DNA of 64,000 bases, taken from contig NZ_CP013363.1 in assembly GCF_001718315.1 (NCBI RefSeq), positions 620,001 through 684,000 on the forward strand. The letters are read 5' to 3'. Both the position numbers and the translations under genes were made by a program. Positions 22,104-30,977 of the stretch are shown here, one piece after another. Below the pieces are notes generated by a model. It did no database searches, was not told where the DNA came from, and saw only the letters and a list, made by a program, of their open reading frames with translations. The stretch's first letter is position 1. Every line of letters starts with the position of its first letter. This DNA comes from Burkholderia diffusa (GTDB lineage: Bacteria; Pseudomonadota; Gammaproteobacteria; Burkholderiales; Burkholderiaceae).

Positions 22104-23138
22104 ATGACGGCACGTGAAGGACGCGCGCCGCTCGCGCGGCGCGTTGCGGCGTACGGCGCGATGGGGCTGGCGGCGATCGCCGGCGTCGCAATCTGGAGCG
22201 GCACGGCGTCGCATCGCGGCGCCGATGCGACGCATACGTCGGCCGACGCGGCGGTGCTCGGCGGCGCGAGCGCCGCGCCGCCGCAGGCCGCATTGCCCGC
22301 GAGCGCGGGCTTGCCGCCGCCGCTCGCCGGTTCCAGTGCGCCGAGGCTGCCGCTCGATGCGGGCGGCCATCTTGCGAAGTCGCGCACGGTGCGCGATTTC
22401 TTCGACTACTGCCTGACTGCGCGGAGCGACCTGAGCGCGGCCGCGCTCGATGCGCTCGTCGTGCGCGAGATCGCCGCACAGCTCGACGGCACGGTCGCGC
22501 AACCCGAGGCGCTCGACGTCTGGCATCGATATCGCGCGTATCTCGACGCGCTCGCGAAGCTGCCGGAGGCGGGCGCGGTCGACAAGTCCGACCTCGGTGC
22601 GTTGCAGGTCGCGCTCGATCAGCGCGCGTCGATCGCATCACGCGCGCTCGGCGACTGGAGCCAGCCGTTCTTCGGGGAGGAGCAGTGGCGTCAGCGCTAC
22701 GATCTCGCGCGGCTGAAGATTACGCAGGATCGCACGCTGACGGATGCGCAGAAGGCGGAGCGGCTCGCGGCGCTCGCGCAGCAGATGCCCGCCGACGAAC
22801 GCGCGGCACGGCAGAAGGCCGACCGGCAGCAGGCCGCGATCGACCAGATTGTGCAATTGCAGAAGAGCGGAGCGAGGCCGGACTCGATGCGCGCGCAACT
22901 GGTGCAGACACTCGGACCCGAAGCCGCCGCGCGCGTCGCGCAGATGCAGCAGGACGACGCATCGTGGCAGAGCCGCTATGCCGACTATGCGGCGCAGCGT
23001 GCGCAGATCGCCGCGGCCGGATTGTCACCGCAGGATCGCGACGCGCAGATCGCGGCGCTGCGGCAGCGCATGTTCAGGAAGCCCGGCGAAGCGATGCGCG
23101 CCGCATCGCTCGACCGCGGCGCGGCAGCCGCGCAGTGA
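22104..23138 (+). CDS. lif: Lipase-specific foldase (steric chaperone)
   Basis: The 344-residue protein has one N-terminal membrane anchor (YGAMGLAAIAGVAIWSG), a variable Ala/Pro linker and the helical foldase domain. The diagnostic motif RxxFDYxL is present as RTVRDFFDYCL (about residue 95). Lif proteins stay in the inner membrane, wrap the lipase in the periplasm and are needed for it to reach its active fold. The start lies 3 nt after the lipA stop, so the pair is one operon. The end lies only 7 nt from the convergent mocR stop. Confidence 0.95.
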   Translation: MTAREGRAPLARRVAAYGAMGLAAIAGVAIWSGTASHRGADATHTSADAAVLGGASAAPPQAALPASAGLPPPLAGSSAPRLPLDAGGHLAKSRTVRDFFDYCLTARSDLSAAALDALVVREIAAQLDGTVAQPEALDVWHRYRAYLDALAKLPEAGAVDKSDLGALQVALDQRASIASRALGDWSQPFFGEEQWRQRYDLARLKITQDRTLTDAQKAERLAALAQQMPADERAARQKADRQQAAIDQIVQLQKSGARPDSMRAQLVQTLGPEAAARVAQMQQDDASWQSRYADYAAQRAQIAAAGLSPQDRDAQIAALRQRMFRKPGEAMRAASLDRGAAAAQ

Positions 23139-23145
23139 TGCGCGG

Positions 23146-24669
23146 TCATGCCGCGCGCGTGAAGTGCCGCGGCAGATGCTGTTCGATGGTGGCCGCAAGC
23201 GTGTCGAACGCGGGGCCGATGCCTTCGTGCGCGACGCACGCATAGCCGAGCAGCAGTCCGCGCCGAGCGGTGTCCCGGTTGCTGTAGTAGCTGGTCAGCG
23301 GACGCACGATCACACCGGCGTCGAACGCGCTTTGCGTGACCGCGCGATCGTCGCACGTATCGGGCAGGCCCAGCACCAGATGCAGTCCCGCCTCGTCGCC
23401 CATCACGGGCAGCGCGTCGCCGAAGCGCGCATGGATCGCATCGATCAGCAATTGCCGGCGCTCGCCGTACAGCGTGCGCATCCGCCTGACGTGCGAAGTC
23501 AGGTGCCCGTCCATGATGAATTCCGCGAGCACGGCCTGCTGCATCAGCTGGCCCTCGCGATACAGCTCCGACAACCCGGTGCGGAACGTGTCGACCAGAT
23601 GCTCCGGGACGACCATGTACCCCATCCGCAGACCCGGGAACAGCATCTTGCCGAGGCTGCCGACGTAGATCACGCGGCCGCCGTCGTCGAGCCCCTGCAG
23701 CGACGCGAGCGGCCGGCTGCCATAGCGGAATTCGCTGTCGTAGTCGTCCTCGATGATCCAGCAGCGGTGCTGGCGTGCGTACTCGAGCAGCATTCGGCGC
23801 CGCGCGAGGCTCATCACCATCCCGAGCGGATACTGGTGCGACGGTGTGACGAGCACGAGCCGCGGCGGGTGCTGCATGTCGCTCGCGCCCGGATCGATGC
23901 CTTCCTGGTCGACCGGCACCGGCGTGAGCGCGAGGCCGGTCGCCTGCAGCACGCTGCGCACGCCCCAGTAGCACGGCTCCTCGACCCACGCGCGGTCGCC
24001 GATGTCGGACAGCAGCCGCACGGCGAGGTCGATCGACTGGTGGATGCCGGTCGTGATGATCACCTGGTCCGGCGAGCATTTGACCGAGCGCGCGACGCGC
24101 AGGTAGTCGGCGAGCGCGCGGCGCAGCGGCCGGTAGCCGCCGCCCGGCGCATACGTCAGCAACTCTGGATTCGCTTCCTTCCACAGGCGCGCCTGCAGGC
24201 GGCTCCATGTCCGGCTCGGGAATTCCGACACGTCCGGCACGCCCGGCATGAACGCACCCCACTGGCGCCGCGACACGCCCGCGTGTTCGATCAGCTGCCG
24301 GCCGCGCATCGACAGGCAGCCTTGCGCGTCCTGCTGCGCTGCCGCGCCGGCGTCGGACGGCGGAGGCGTGGCGCCCGGCACGCGGATCGCGGCCGCGTCC
24401 GGGCGCGTATCGGCCACGTAGGTGCCGCTGCCGGTCGTCGTCAGCACGTAGCCTTCGGCCGTCAGCTGGTCGTACACGTGCAGCACGGTATTGCGCGCAA
24501 TCGACAGGTCTGCCGCGAGCGTGCGCGAGCTCGGCAGCTTTGTTCCTGGCCCTAATTCCCCGGTGAGAATCGCTTGCTGCATCAGTTGCAGCAGCTGTCG
24601 GTACATCGGCTCGGACGAGCTGCGGTCGAGACGGGCGGAGAGCCAGTCGGCCAGGATCACGGTATCCAA
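23146..24669 (-). CDS. MocR/GabR-type regulator (GntR helix-turn-helix plus aminotransferase domain)
   Basis: A TTG start at 24669 is chosen because AGGA lies 5 nt before it and the family usually begins near DTVILADWLSARLDRS. An ATG at 24738 would add 23 unconvincing residues over the operator region. The protein then has 507 residues. A GntR winged helix lies at about 10-80 (PMYRQLLQLMQQAILTGEL, SSRTLAADLSIARNTVLHVYDQL). A fold-type I PLP aminotransferase-like domain follows, with the PLP lysine in YVGSLGKMLFPGLRMGY. Such proteins sense amines or PLP adducts. It is divergent from a polyamine-type ABC importer, which it probably activates. Confidence 0.88.
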   Translation of the reverse strand: MDTVILADWLSARLDRSSSEPMYRQLLQLMQQAILTGELGPGTKLPSSRTLAADLSIARNTVLHVYDQLTAEGYVLTTTGSGTYVADTRPDAAAIRVPGATPPPSDAGAAAQQDAQGCLSMRGRQLIEHAGVSRRQWGAFMPGVPDVSEFPSRTWSRLQARLWKEANPELLTYAPGGGYRPLRRALADYLRVARSVKCSPDQVIITTGIHQSIDLAVRLLSDIGDRAWVEEPCYWGVRSVLQATGLALTPVPVDQEGIDPGASDMQHPPRLVLVTPSHQYPLGMVMSLARRRMLLEYARQHRCWIIEDDYDSEFRYGSRPLASLQGLDDGGRVIYVGSLGKMLFPGLRMGYMVVPEHLVDTFRTGLSELYREGQLMQQAVLAEFIMDGHLTSHVRRMRTLYGERRQLLIDAIHARFGDALPVMGDEAGLHLVLGLPDTCDDRAVTQSAFDAGVIVRPLTSYYSNRDTARRGLLLGYACVAHEGIGPAFDTLAATIEQHLPRHFTRAA

Positions 24670-24670
24670 A

Positions 24671-24715
24671 GTGGTCCTACTAGGAATATTGAAATGGTTC
24701 CCTATTGTAGAACCG
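24671..24715. promoter_or_regulatory. Candidate MocR operator between mocR and the ABC importer
   Basis: GTGGTCC (24671) and ATGGTTCC (24694) are direct repeats 23 bp apart, the arrangement seen for GabR-like regulators. They are joined by a palindrome TCCTACTAGGA (24675-24685) and by GGTTC...GAACC (24697-24715). TATAGT at 24725 could be the -10 of the importer operon; no good -35 precedes it, as expected for an activated promoter. Confidence 0.45.
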
Positions 24716-24776
24716 TGCCCGCCGTATAGTGGGTCCATCTCAAAAACATTTGTCGCGCAGCAAGGGGACAGCCACG

Positions 24777-25868
24777 ATGAAGTCCGATGATGTGATCGTC
24801 AGCTTTCGCGGCGTGCGGAAGACCTACGACGGCGAGACGCTGGTCGTCAAATCGCTCGACCTCGACATCCACCGAGGGGAATTCCTGACGCTGCTCGGGC
24901 CGTCCGGCTCGGGCAAGACCACCTGCCTGATGATGCTGGCGGGGTTCGAGTTTCCGACCGGCGGCGAGATCCGCCTCGACGGCGAGTTGCTGAACACCGT
25001 GCCGCCGCACAAGCGCAACATCGGCATGGTGTTCCAGAACTACGCGCTGTTTCCGCATCTGACGGTCGAGCAGAACGTCGCGTATCCGCTGTCGGTGCGC
25101 AAGCTGCCGGCGGCCGAGCGCGAGGCGCGCGTCGCGCATGCGCTGAAGATGGTGCAGATGGAGCGTTTCGCGAAACGCTATCCGGCGCAGTTGTCGGGCG
25201 GCCAGCAGCAGCGCATTGCGCTCGCGCGGGCGCTCGTGTTCGAGCCGAAGCTCGTGCTGATGGACGAGCCGCTCGGCGCGCTCGACAAGCAGTTGCGCGA
25301 ACACATGCAGTACGAACTGAAGGCGCTGCACGAGAAGCTCGGCGTGACGTTCGTCTACGTGACCCACGACCAGGGCGAGGCGCTCACGATGTCCGATCGC
25401 GTCGCCGTGTTCGACAAGGGCATCGTGCAGCAGCTCGATACCGTCGACCGCCTGTACGAATCGCCGTGCAACGAGTTCGTCGCGAACTTCATCGGCGACA
25501 GCAACCGGCTGCGCGGCACCATCGCGCGCATCGACGGCGAGTTCTGCGAATTCCGGCTCGACGACGGCACGCAGCTCGTCGGTCGCCGCATCGGCGACGC
25601 GGCCGAAGGTGCGCCGGCCGTCGCGTGTATCCGGCCCGAACGCATGAGCCTCGCGAACGGGCACGCGAACGGCACGGCCAACCGCGTGACAGGCGAGGCG
25701 CGCAGTCTCATCTATTTCGGCGATCACGTGCGCATGCGCTGCGCGCTGCCGGGCCAGGACGAATGTTTCGTGAAGGTGCCGCTCGGCACGGGCGCGCTCG
25801 ACGCGTTCGCGCCTGGCGCGCCGGTATCGCTCGCATTCGCGCCCGAGCATTTGCGCGTATTCGCCTGA
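24777..25868 (+). CDS. ABC importer ATP-binding protein, PotA-like
   Basis: The 363-residue ATPase has Walker A GPSGSGKT (about residue 39), Q-loop MVFQNYALFPH, signature LSGGQQQR, Walker B LVLMDEP and switch histidine VYVTHD. A C-terminal TOBE domain (about 280-360) marks it as the CUT1/spermidine-putrescine subfamily. It powers the importer encoded by the next three genes. The start is the ATG preceding KSDDVIVSFRG; the frame stays open upstream to 24729 in non-conserved sequence. Confidence 0.93.
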   Translation: MKSDDVIVSFRGVRKTYDGETLVVKSLDLDIHRGEFLTLLGPSGSGKTTCLMMLAGFEFPTGGEIRLDGELLNTVPPHKRNIGMVFQNYALFPHLTVEQNVAYPLSVRKLPAAEREARVAHALKMVQMERFAKRYPAQLSGGQQQRIALARALVFEPKLVLMDEPLGALDKQLREHMQYELKALHEKLGVTFVYVTHDQGEALTMSDRVAVFDKGIVQQLDTVDRLYESPCNEFVANFIGDSNRLRGTIARIDGEFCEFRLDDGTQLVGRRIGDAAEGAPAVACIRPERMSLANGHANGTANRVTGEARSLIYFGDHVRMRCALPGQDECFVKVPLGTGALDAFAPGAPVSLAFAPEHLRVFA

Positions 25869-25947
25869 CGCAGGATTTTTCCCGCTTTATCGCAGCACGT
25901 CGTCAACAACAACTGCCCACTTCCACCACGAGAGGAGAGGAACCACC

Positions 25948-26994
25948 ATGAACGGAGCAAGCACTACCGCGCGTCGCACCGCGCTCGCACTGGCGCTCGC
26001 CGTCGTCGGCGCATCGGCCGCGGCGGCCGAACTCACGGTCGTCAACTTCGGCGGCGCGAACGGCGACGCGCAGAAGGCCGCATTCAACCAGCCGTTCGAA
26101 AAGGCCACCGGCAACAAGGTCACGGCCGTCGAATACAACGGCGAGCAGGCGAAAGTGAAGGCGATGGTCGAGGCGAAGCACGTCAACTGGGACGTGGTCG
26201 AAGTCGAGTCGGGCGACCTGAACCGCGGCTGCGACGAAGGGCTTTACGAGAAGCTCGACTGGTCGAAGATCGCGAAGAAATCCGACCTGATTCCCGAATC
26301 GCCGCAGGTGTGCGGCGTCGGGTTCTTCGTGTGGTCGACCGCGCTGTCGTACAACGCGGACAAGCTGAAGACCGCGCCGACCGGCTGGGCCGATTTCTGG
26401 AACGTGAAGAAATTCCCCGGCAAGCGCGGCATGCGCAAGGGCGCGCGCTACAACCTCGAGTTCGCGCTGATGGCCGACGGCGTCGCGCCGAAGGACGTGT
26501 ACAAGGTGCTCGGCACGAAGGCTGGCCAGGACCGGGCGTTCAAGAAGCTCGACGAGCTCAAGCCGTACATCCAGTGGTGGGAAGCGGGCGCGCAGCCGCC
26601 GCAGTTCCTGGTGGCCGGCGACGTCGTGATGTCGACCGCGTACAACGGCCGTATCGACGCCGCGCAAAAGGAAGGCAAGAACCTGAAGGTCGTGTGGAAC
26701 GGCAGCATCTACGACCTCGACTACTGGGCGATTCCGAAGGGCTCGCCGAACAAGGCGCTGGCCGAGCAGTACATCGCGTACACGTTGACGCCGAAGCCGC
26801 AGCAAGGGTATGCGCAACACATCGCGTACGGCCCCGCGAACATCGCGGCGATCAAGTCGCTCGACGCGAAGACGCTCGCGAACCTGCCGAACTCGCCGGC
26901 CAACGGCAAGAACGCGGTGCTGGAGGACATCGGCTTCTGGACCGACCACAGCGACGAGCTCGAGCAGCGCTTCGCCGCATGGGCGACGAAGTAA
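25948..26994 (+). CDS. Periplasmic substrate-binding protein, PotD-like
   Basis: The 348-residue protein carries a signal peptide ending ASAAAA and the fold of extracellular binding proteins of the polyamine/putrescine group: LTVVNFGGANGDAQKAAF, NWDVVEVESGDLNRGCDEGLYEKLDW, and YDLDYWAIPKGSPNKALAEQYI. A GAGGAGAGGAACC ribosome site precedes the ATG. It captures the ligand for the transporter. Acidic residues that grip diamines cannot be assigned from sequence alone, so polyamine, GABA-like amine or another cation remain possible. Confidence 0.9.
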   Translation: MNGASTTARRTALALALAVVGASAAAAELTVVNFGGANGDAQKAAFNQPFEKATGNKVTAVEYNGEQAKVKAMVEAKHVNWDVVEVESGDLNRGCDEGLYEKLDWSKIAKKSDLIPESPQVCGVGFFVWSTALSYNADKLKTAPTGWADFWNVKKFPGKRGMRKGARYNLEFALMADGVAPKDVYKVLGTKAGQDRAFKKLDELKPYIQWWEAGAQPPQFLVAGDVVMSTAYNGRIDAAQKEGKNLKVVWNGSIYDLDYWAIPKGSPNKALAEQYIAYTLTPKPQQGYAQHIAYGPANIAAIKSLDAKTLANLPNSPANGKNAVLEDIGFWTDHSDELEQRFAAWATK

Positions 26995-27087
26995 CCGCTA
27001 CTCAGGTGTCCTGATGCAACCTGCCGCGCGGCGCATCGACTGCGTCGCGCGGCATTCCGCCGGATCGAGCCCGGCCGGAGAGAACCG

Positions 27088-28353
27088 TTGAACACGATGA
27101 CGATCGCTCCTTCCTCGCCGTCGACAGCCGCGCTCAAGCGCGAGCTGAAGGCCGCCGAGGCCCGCAAGCGCACGATGGCGTTGCTGCTGATCGCGCCGCT
27201 CGCGATCTTCCTGCTGCTCATCTTCGTCGTGCCTATCGGCACGCTGCTCACGCGCGCGGTGCAGAACCCCGAGATCGCGACCGCGTTGCCCAACACGGTC
27301 GCCGCGCTGTCGGGCTGGGACCGCAAGGCGCCGCCGGCCGATGCCGCTTACGTCGCGCTCGCGGCCGACATGACGAAGGTCGCCGACAGCGAGGCGATGG
27401 GCGCGCTCGCGCGGCGCCTGAACACCGAGATTCCCGGCTACCGCTCGCTCGTCGCGAAGACGGCGCGCGCGATGCCGCTGAAAGGCGACAACGACGCGGC
27501 GCTGACGCCCGCGCAAACGCGCGCGAAACTGATCGACCTCGATTCGCGCTGGGGCGACGTTGCATACTGGCAGTCGATCGCGAAGAACGGCAGCCAGCTG
27601 TCGCCGTTCTACCTGCTCGCCGCGCTCGATCACAAGCAGGACGGCTTCGGCCAGATCGTGCAGGCCGATCCCGATCAGTCGATCTATCTCGCGATCTTCG
27701 GCCGCACGTTCGTGATCGGCGTCGCGGTCACGCTGTTCGCGCTGCTGCTCGGCTATCCGCTCGCGTACTGGATCTCGACGCTGTCGGAGCGCCGCGCGAA
27801 CCTCGTGATGATCCTCGTGCTGATCCCGTTCTGGACCTCGGTGCTGGTGCGCGTCGCCGCGTGGATCGTGCTGCTGCAGAGCGAAGGGCTCGTGAACAAG
27901 GCGCTGATCGGCAGCGGGCTGATCTCGCATCCGCTGACGCTGCTGTTCAACCGCGTCGGCGTGTACATCTCGATGACGCACATCCTGCTGCCGTTCATGA
28001 TCCTGCCGCTCTACAGCGTGATGAAGTCGATCCCGCCGACTTACCAGCGCGCGGCCGTGTCGCTCGGCAGCCACCCGTTCGCCGCGTTCTGGCGCGTGTA
28101 CGTGCCGCAGACCTATCCGGGCGTCGGCGCCGGCGCGCTGCTGGTGTTCATCCTGGCGATCGGCTACTACATCACGCCCGCGCTGCTCGGCGGGCCGAAC
28201 GACCAGATGGTCAGCTACTACGTCGCGTACTTCACGAACGTGACGATCAACTGGGGCATGGCGTGCGCGCTCGGCGGGTTGCTGCTCGCGGCGACGCTGG
28301 TGCTCTATGCGGTGTACGGGCGCTTCACGCGCACCAACGTGAGCCTCGGCTGA
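27088..28353 (+). CDS. ABC importer permease, PotB-like, with a large periplasmic insertion
   Basis: Read from TTG 27088 (GGAG 7 nt upstream) the protein has 421 residues; ATG 27097 is an alternative start. After the first membrane helix (about 30-52) comes a soluble segment of about 130 residues before the second helix near 190. Typical PotB proteins are about 285 residues and lack it. The remaining core has the permease EAA loop (AAVSLGSHPFAAFWRVYVPQTYPG, about 320-345) that docks on the ATPase. It forms the membrane channel with the next gene. Confidence 0.88.
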   Translation: MNTMTIAPSSPSTAALKRELKAAEARKRTMALLLIAPLAIFLLLIFVVPIGTLLTRAVQNPEIATALPNTVAALSGWDRKAPPADAAYVALAADMTKVADSEAMGALARRLNTEIPGYRSLVAKTARAMPLKGDNDAALTPAQTRAKLIDLDSRWGDVAYWQSIAKNGSQLSPFYLLAALDHKQDGFGQIVQADPDQSIYLAIFGRTFVIGVAVTLFALLLGYPLAYWISTLSERRANLVMILVLIPFWTSVLVRVAAWIVLLQSEGLVNKALIGSGLISHPLTLLFNRVGVYISMTHILLPFMILPLYSVMKSIPPTYQRAAVSLGSHPFAAFWRVYVPQTYPGVGAGALLVFILAIGYYITPALLGGPNDQMVSYYVAYFTNVTINWGMACALGGLLLAATLVLYAVYGRFTRTNVSLG

Positions 28354-28381
28354 GCGCCGCGCATAACGAAACGGGAAGGGG

Positions 28382-29227
28382 ATGCCGACCATGAAACTCG
28401 CCAGGCCGCTGTTCGCGCCGCACATGTCGTTCGTCGAGCGCGCGTGGTATGTCGCGCTGCGCGTGCTCGTCGTGCTGACGCTGCTGTATCTGATCCTGCC
28501 GGTGCTTGCGATCGTGCCGCTGTCGTTTTCGTCGAGCACGTTCCTCGTCTATCCGATCCCGGGCTTCTCGACGCGCTGGTACGAGAACCTGATCGCGTCG
28601 GACGAGTGGCGGATGGCCGCGAAGAACAGCTTCATCGTCGCGCCGTCGGCGACCGTCGTCGCGACCGTGCTCGGCACGCTCGCCGCGATCGGCCTCACGA
28701 AGACGGACTTCCGCGGCAAGGGGCTCCTGATGGCCGTGCTGCTGTCGCCGATGATCGTGCCCGTCGTCGTGGTCGGCGTCGGCATGTATCTGTTCTTCGC
28801 ACCGCTCGGGCTCGCGAATACCTACACGGGGCTGATCGCCGCGCACGCGGCGCTCGGCGTGCCGTTCGTCGTGACGACGGTCGCGGCGACCTTGCAGGGC
28901 TTCAACCAGAACCTGGTGCGCGCGAGCCTGTCGCTCGGCGCCAATCCCGTCACGACGTTCTTCCGCGTGACGCTGCCGGTGATCGCGCCGGGCGTGATGT
29001 CCGGCGCGCTGTTCGCGTTCGCGACGTCGTTCGACGAAGTCGTCGTCACGCTGTTCCTCGCAGGCGCGGACCAGACGACGCTGCCGCGCCAGATGTTTAC
29101 CGGCATTCGCGAGAACATCAGCCCGACGATCGCCGCGCTCGCGACGATCCTGATCATCTTCTCGACGAGCCTGCTGCTCGCGCTCGAATGGCTGCGCGGA
29201 CGCAACGCGCGGCGCGCGGTGTCGTGA
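28382..29227 (+). CDS. ABC importer permease, PotC-like
   Basis: The 281-residue inner-membrane protein has six hydrophobic segments and the EAA loop RASLSLGANPVTTFFRVTLPVIAPG (about 180-200). SFSSSTFLVYPIPGFSTRWYENL after the first helix is typical of PotC. It is the fourth and last gene of the importer operon, starting 28 nt after the previous gene. The likely start MPTMKL leaves a second Met four codons in. Confidence 0.9.
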   Translation: MPTMKLARPLFAPHMSFVERAWYVALRVLVVLTLLYLILPVLAIVPLSFSSSTFLVYPIPGFSTRWYENLIASDEWRMAAKNSFIVAPSATVVATVLGTLAAIGLTKTDFRGKGLLMAVLLSPMIVPVVVVGVGMYLFFAPLGLANTYTGLIAAHAALGVPFVVTTVAATLQGFNQNLVRASLSLGANPVTTFFRVTLPVIAPGVMSGALFAFATSFDEVVVTLFLAGADQTTLPRQMFTGIRENISPTIAALATILIIFSTSLLLALEWLRGRNARRAVS

Positions 29228-29467
29228 CGGCCGCAACCGCAGCGTCCGGTGTAGCGTCGATGGTTGCGATCACAACGATGCCGCGCACTCGATGGGGCGC
29301 ACCGAAGCTTTCGTTTCGCTGACTGACGACGCGGTTGCCTGCACGCTCGACGAGGCTCTGCAACAATACGGCACGCGGCGACGCGCGTTCCGTGCCTGCA
29401 GTATGGGCGCCGGTGCCGCGCCGCTCAATCCGCGACGCTGCGCGTCGCTCGTCAGCCGAGCCTCATC

Positions 29468-30895
29468 TTGTCAGAATTCGCATCCTCTGCCGGCACCCGC
29501 GAGCCGGTCGTCAACTGGCGCGCGATGTCCGCGGTGCTGCTGGCCGTCGCGCTCGCGACGCTCGACACGGCAATCGCGAACACCGCGCTGCCCGCAATCG
29601 CCACCGACCTGCATGCGTCGCCGGCCGCGTCGGTGTGGATCATCAATGCCTACCAGCTCGCGATGGTGGCGACGCTACTGCCGTTCGCGTCGCTCGGCGA
29701 CATCGTCGGTCACAAGCGCGTATACGTCGCGGGCCTCGCGGTGTTCACGCTCGCGTCGCTCGGCTGCTCGCTCGCGGCGACGCTGCCGCAACTGACGGCG
29801 GCGCGGATCGTGCAGGGTTTCGGCGCGAGCGCGATCATGAGCGTGAACGTCGCGCTGATCCGCAACCTGTTTCCCGCGCACCGGCTCGGGCGCGGCGTCG
29901 GCTTCAACGCGCTCGTCGTCGGCGTGTCGTTCGCCGTGGGGCCGACGATCGCGTCGCTGATCCTGTCGGTGGCCGCGTGGCCGTGGCTGTTCGCGGTGAA
30001 CATGCCGCTCGGCGTGCTCGCGCTCGCCGTGGCGATTCCGTCGCTGCCGCAGACGGCGCGCGGCAAGCATGCGTTCGATCCGCTCGCCGCGCTGTTCAAC
30101 GTGATCACGTTCGCATCACTGATCTTCGCGCTTGGCGAATTCGCGCAGCGGGGGCCGCTGTCCGCCGTGTTCGTGGCTGCCGCAGTCGCGCTCGCGTTCG
30201 GATCGCTGCTGATCCGCCGCCAGGCCGGGCACCCGGCGCCGATGCTGCCGGTCGATCTGTTCCGCCGACCGGTGTTCACGCTGTCCGCACTGACGGCCGT
30301 ATGCGCGTTTGCCGCGCAGGGGCTCGCGTTCGTGTCGTTGCCGTTCTACTTCGAAACCGTTCTGCATCGCGACGCAGTGGAGACCGGCTTCCTGATGACG
30401 CCGTGGTCGGCGATCGTCGCGCTCGCCGCGCCAATCGCGGGTCGGCTGTCCGATCGTTACCCTCCCGGATTGCTCGGCGCGATCGGGCTCGCACTGCTGA
30501 GTGCGGGAATGGTGTCGCTCGCCGCGTTGCCGGCGACGCCGAACGTCATCGACATCGGCTGGCGGATGATGCTGTGCGGCGCGGGCTTCGGCTTCTTCCA
30601 GTCACCGAACCTGAAGGCGTTGATGTCGAGCGCGCCGCCCGAGCGCAGCGGCGGCGCGAGCGGCATCATCGCGACCGCGCGATTGATCGGGCAGGCGACC
30701 GGCGCGGCGCTCGTCGCGCTGTCGTTCGGGATCGCCGGACGTCACGGGCCGACGCTCGCGCTGATGCTCGGCGCGGGCTTTGCCGGCGCCGCCAGCGTCG
30801 CGAGCGGGCTGCGGCTCTTTGCGCCGTCGCACCGGGCCGGCGTGCCGGTCGCACCGGTCACGGCGACGCCGGCGAAGGAGCGGGCGTCGCAGTAG
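29468..30895 (+). CDS. MFS drug-efflux-type transporter (DHA2, 14 TM)
   Basis: The 475-residue protein is read from TTG 29468; ATG 29525 is an alternative that drops 19 residues. Motif C-like and DHA2 features are visible: LDTAIANTALPAIATDLHASPAASVWIINAYQLAM, GDIVGHKRVYVAG and the RIVQGFGASAIMSVNVALIRN segment. These fit EmrB/QacA-like proton-driven exporters. Substrate unknown. It has no adaptor or regulator gene beside it and converges with the second S53 protease. Confidence 0.85.
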   Translation: MSEFASSAGTREPVVNWRAMSAVLLAVALATLDTAIANTALPAIATDLHASPAASVWIINAYQLAMVATLLPFASLGDIVGHKRVYVAGLAVFTLASLGCSLAATLPQLTAARIVQGFGASAIMSVNVALIRNLFPAHRLGRGVGFNALVVGVSFAVGPTIASLILSVAAWPWLFAVNMPLGVLALAVAIPSLPQTARGKHAFDPLAALFNVITFASLIFALGEFAQRGPLSAVFVAAAVALAFGSLLIRRQAGHPAPMLPVDLFRRPVFTLSALTAVCAFAAQGLAFVSLPFYFETVLHRDAVETGFLMTPWSAIVALAAPIAGRLSDRYPPGLLGAIGLALLSAGMVSLAALPATPNVIDIGWRMMLCGAGFGFFQSPNLKALMSSAPPERSGGASGIIATARLIGQATGAALVALSFGIAGRHGPTLALMLGAGFAGAASVASGLRLFAPSHRAGVPVAPVTATPAKERASQ

Positions 30896-30977
30896 CGTTC
30901 CGCGCCCGCCCGCTGCTCGCGAGTTTCCCGGCCGGCGCGCGGTGAACGACCGCCGCGCACCGGCCTTCGCATCACGC

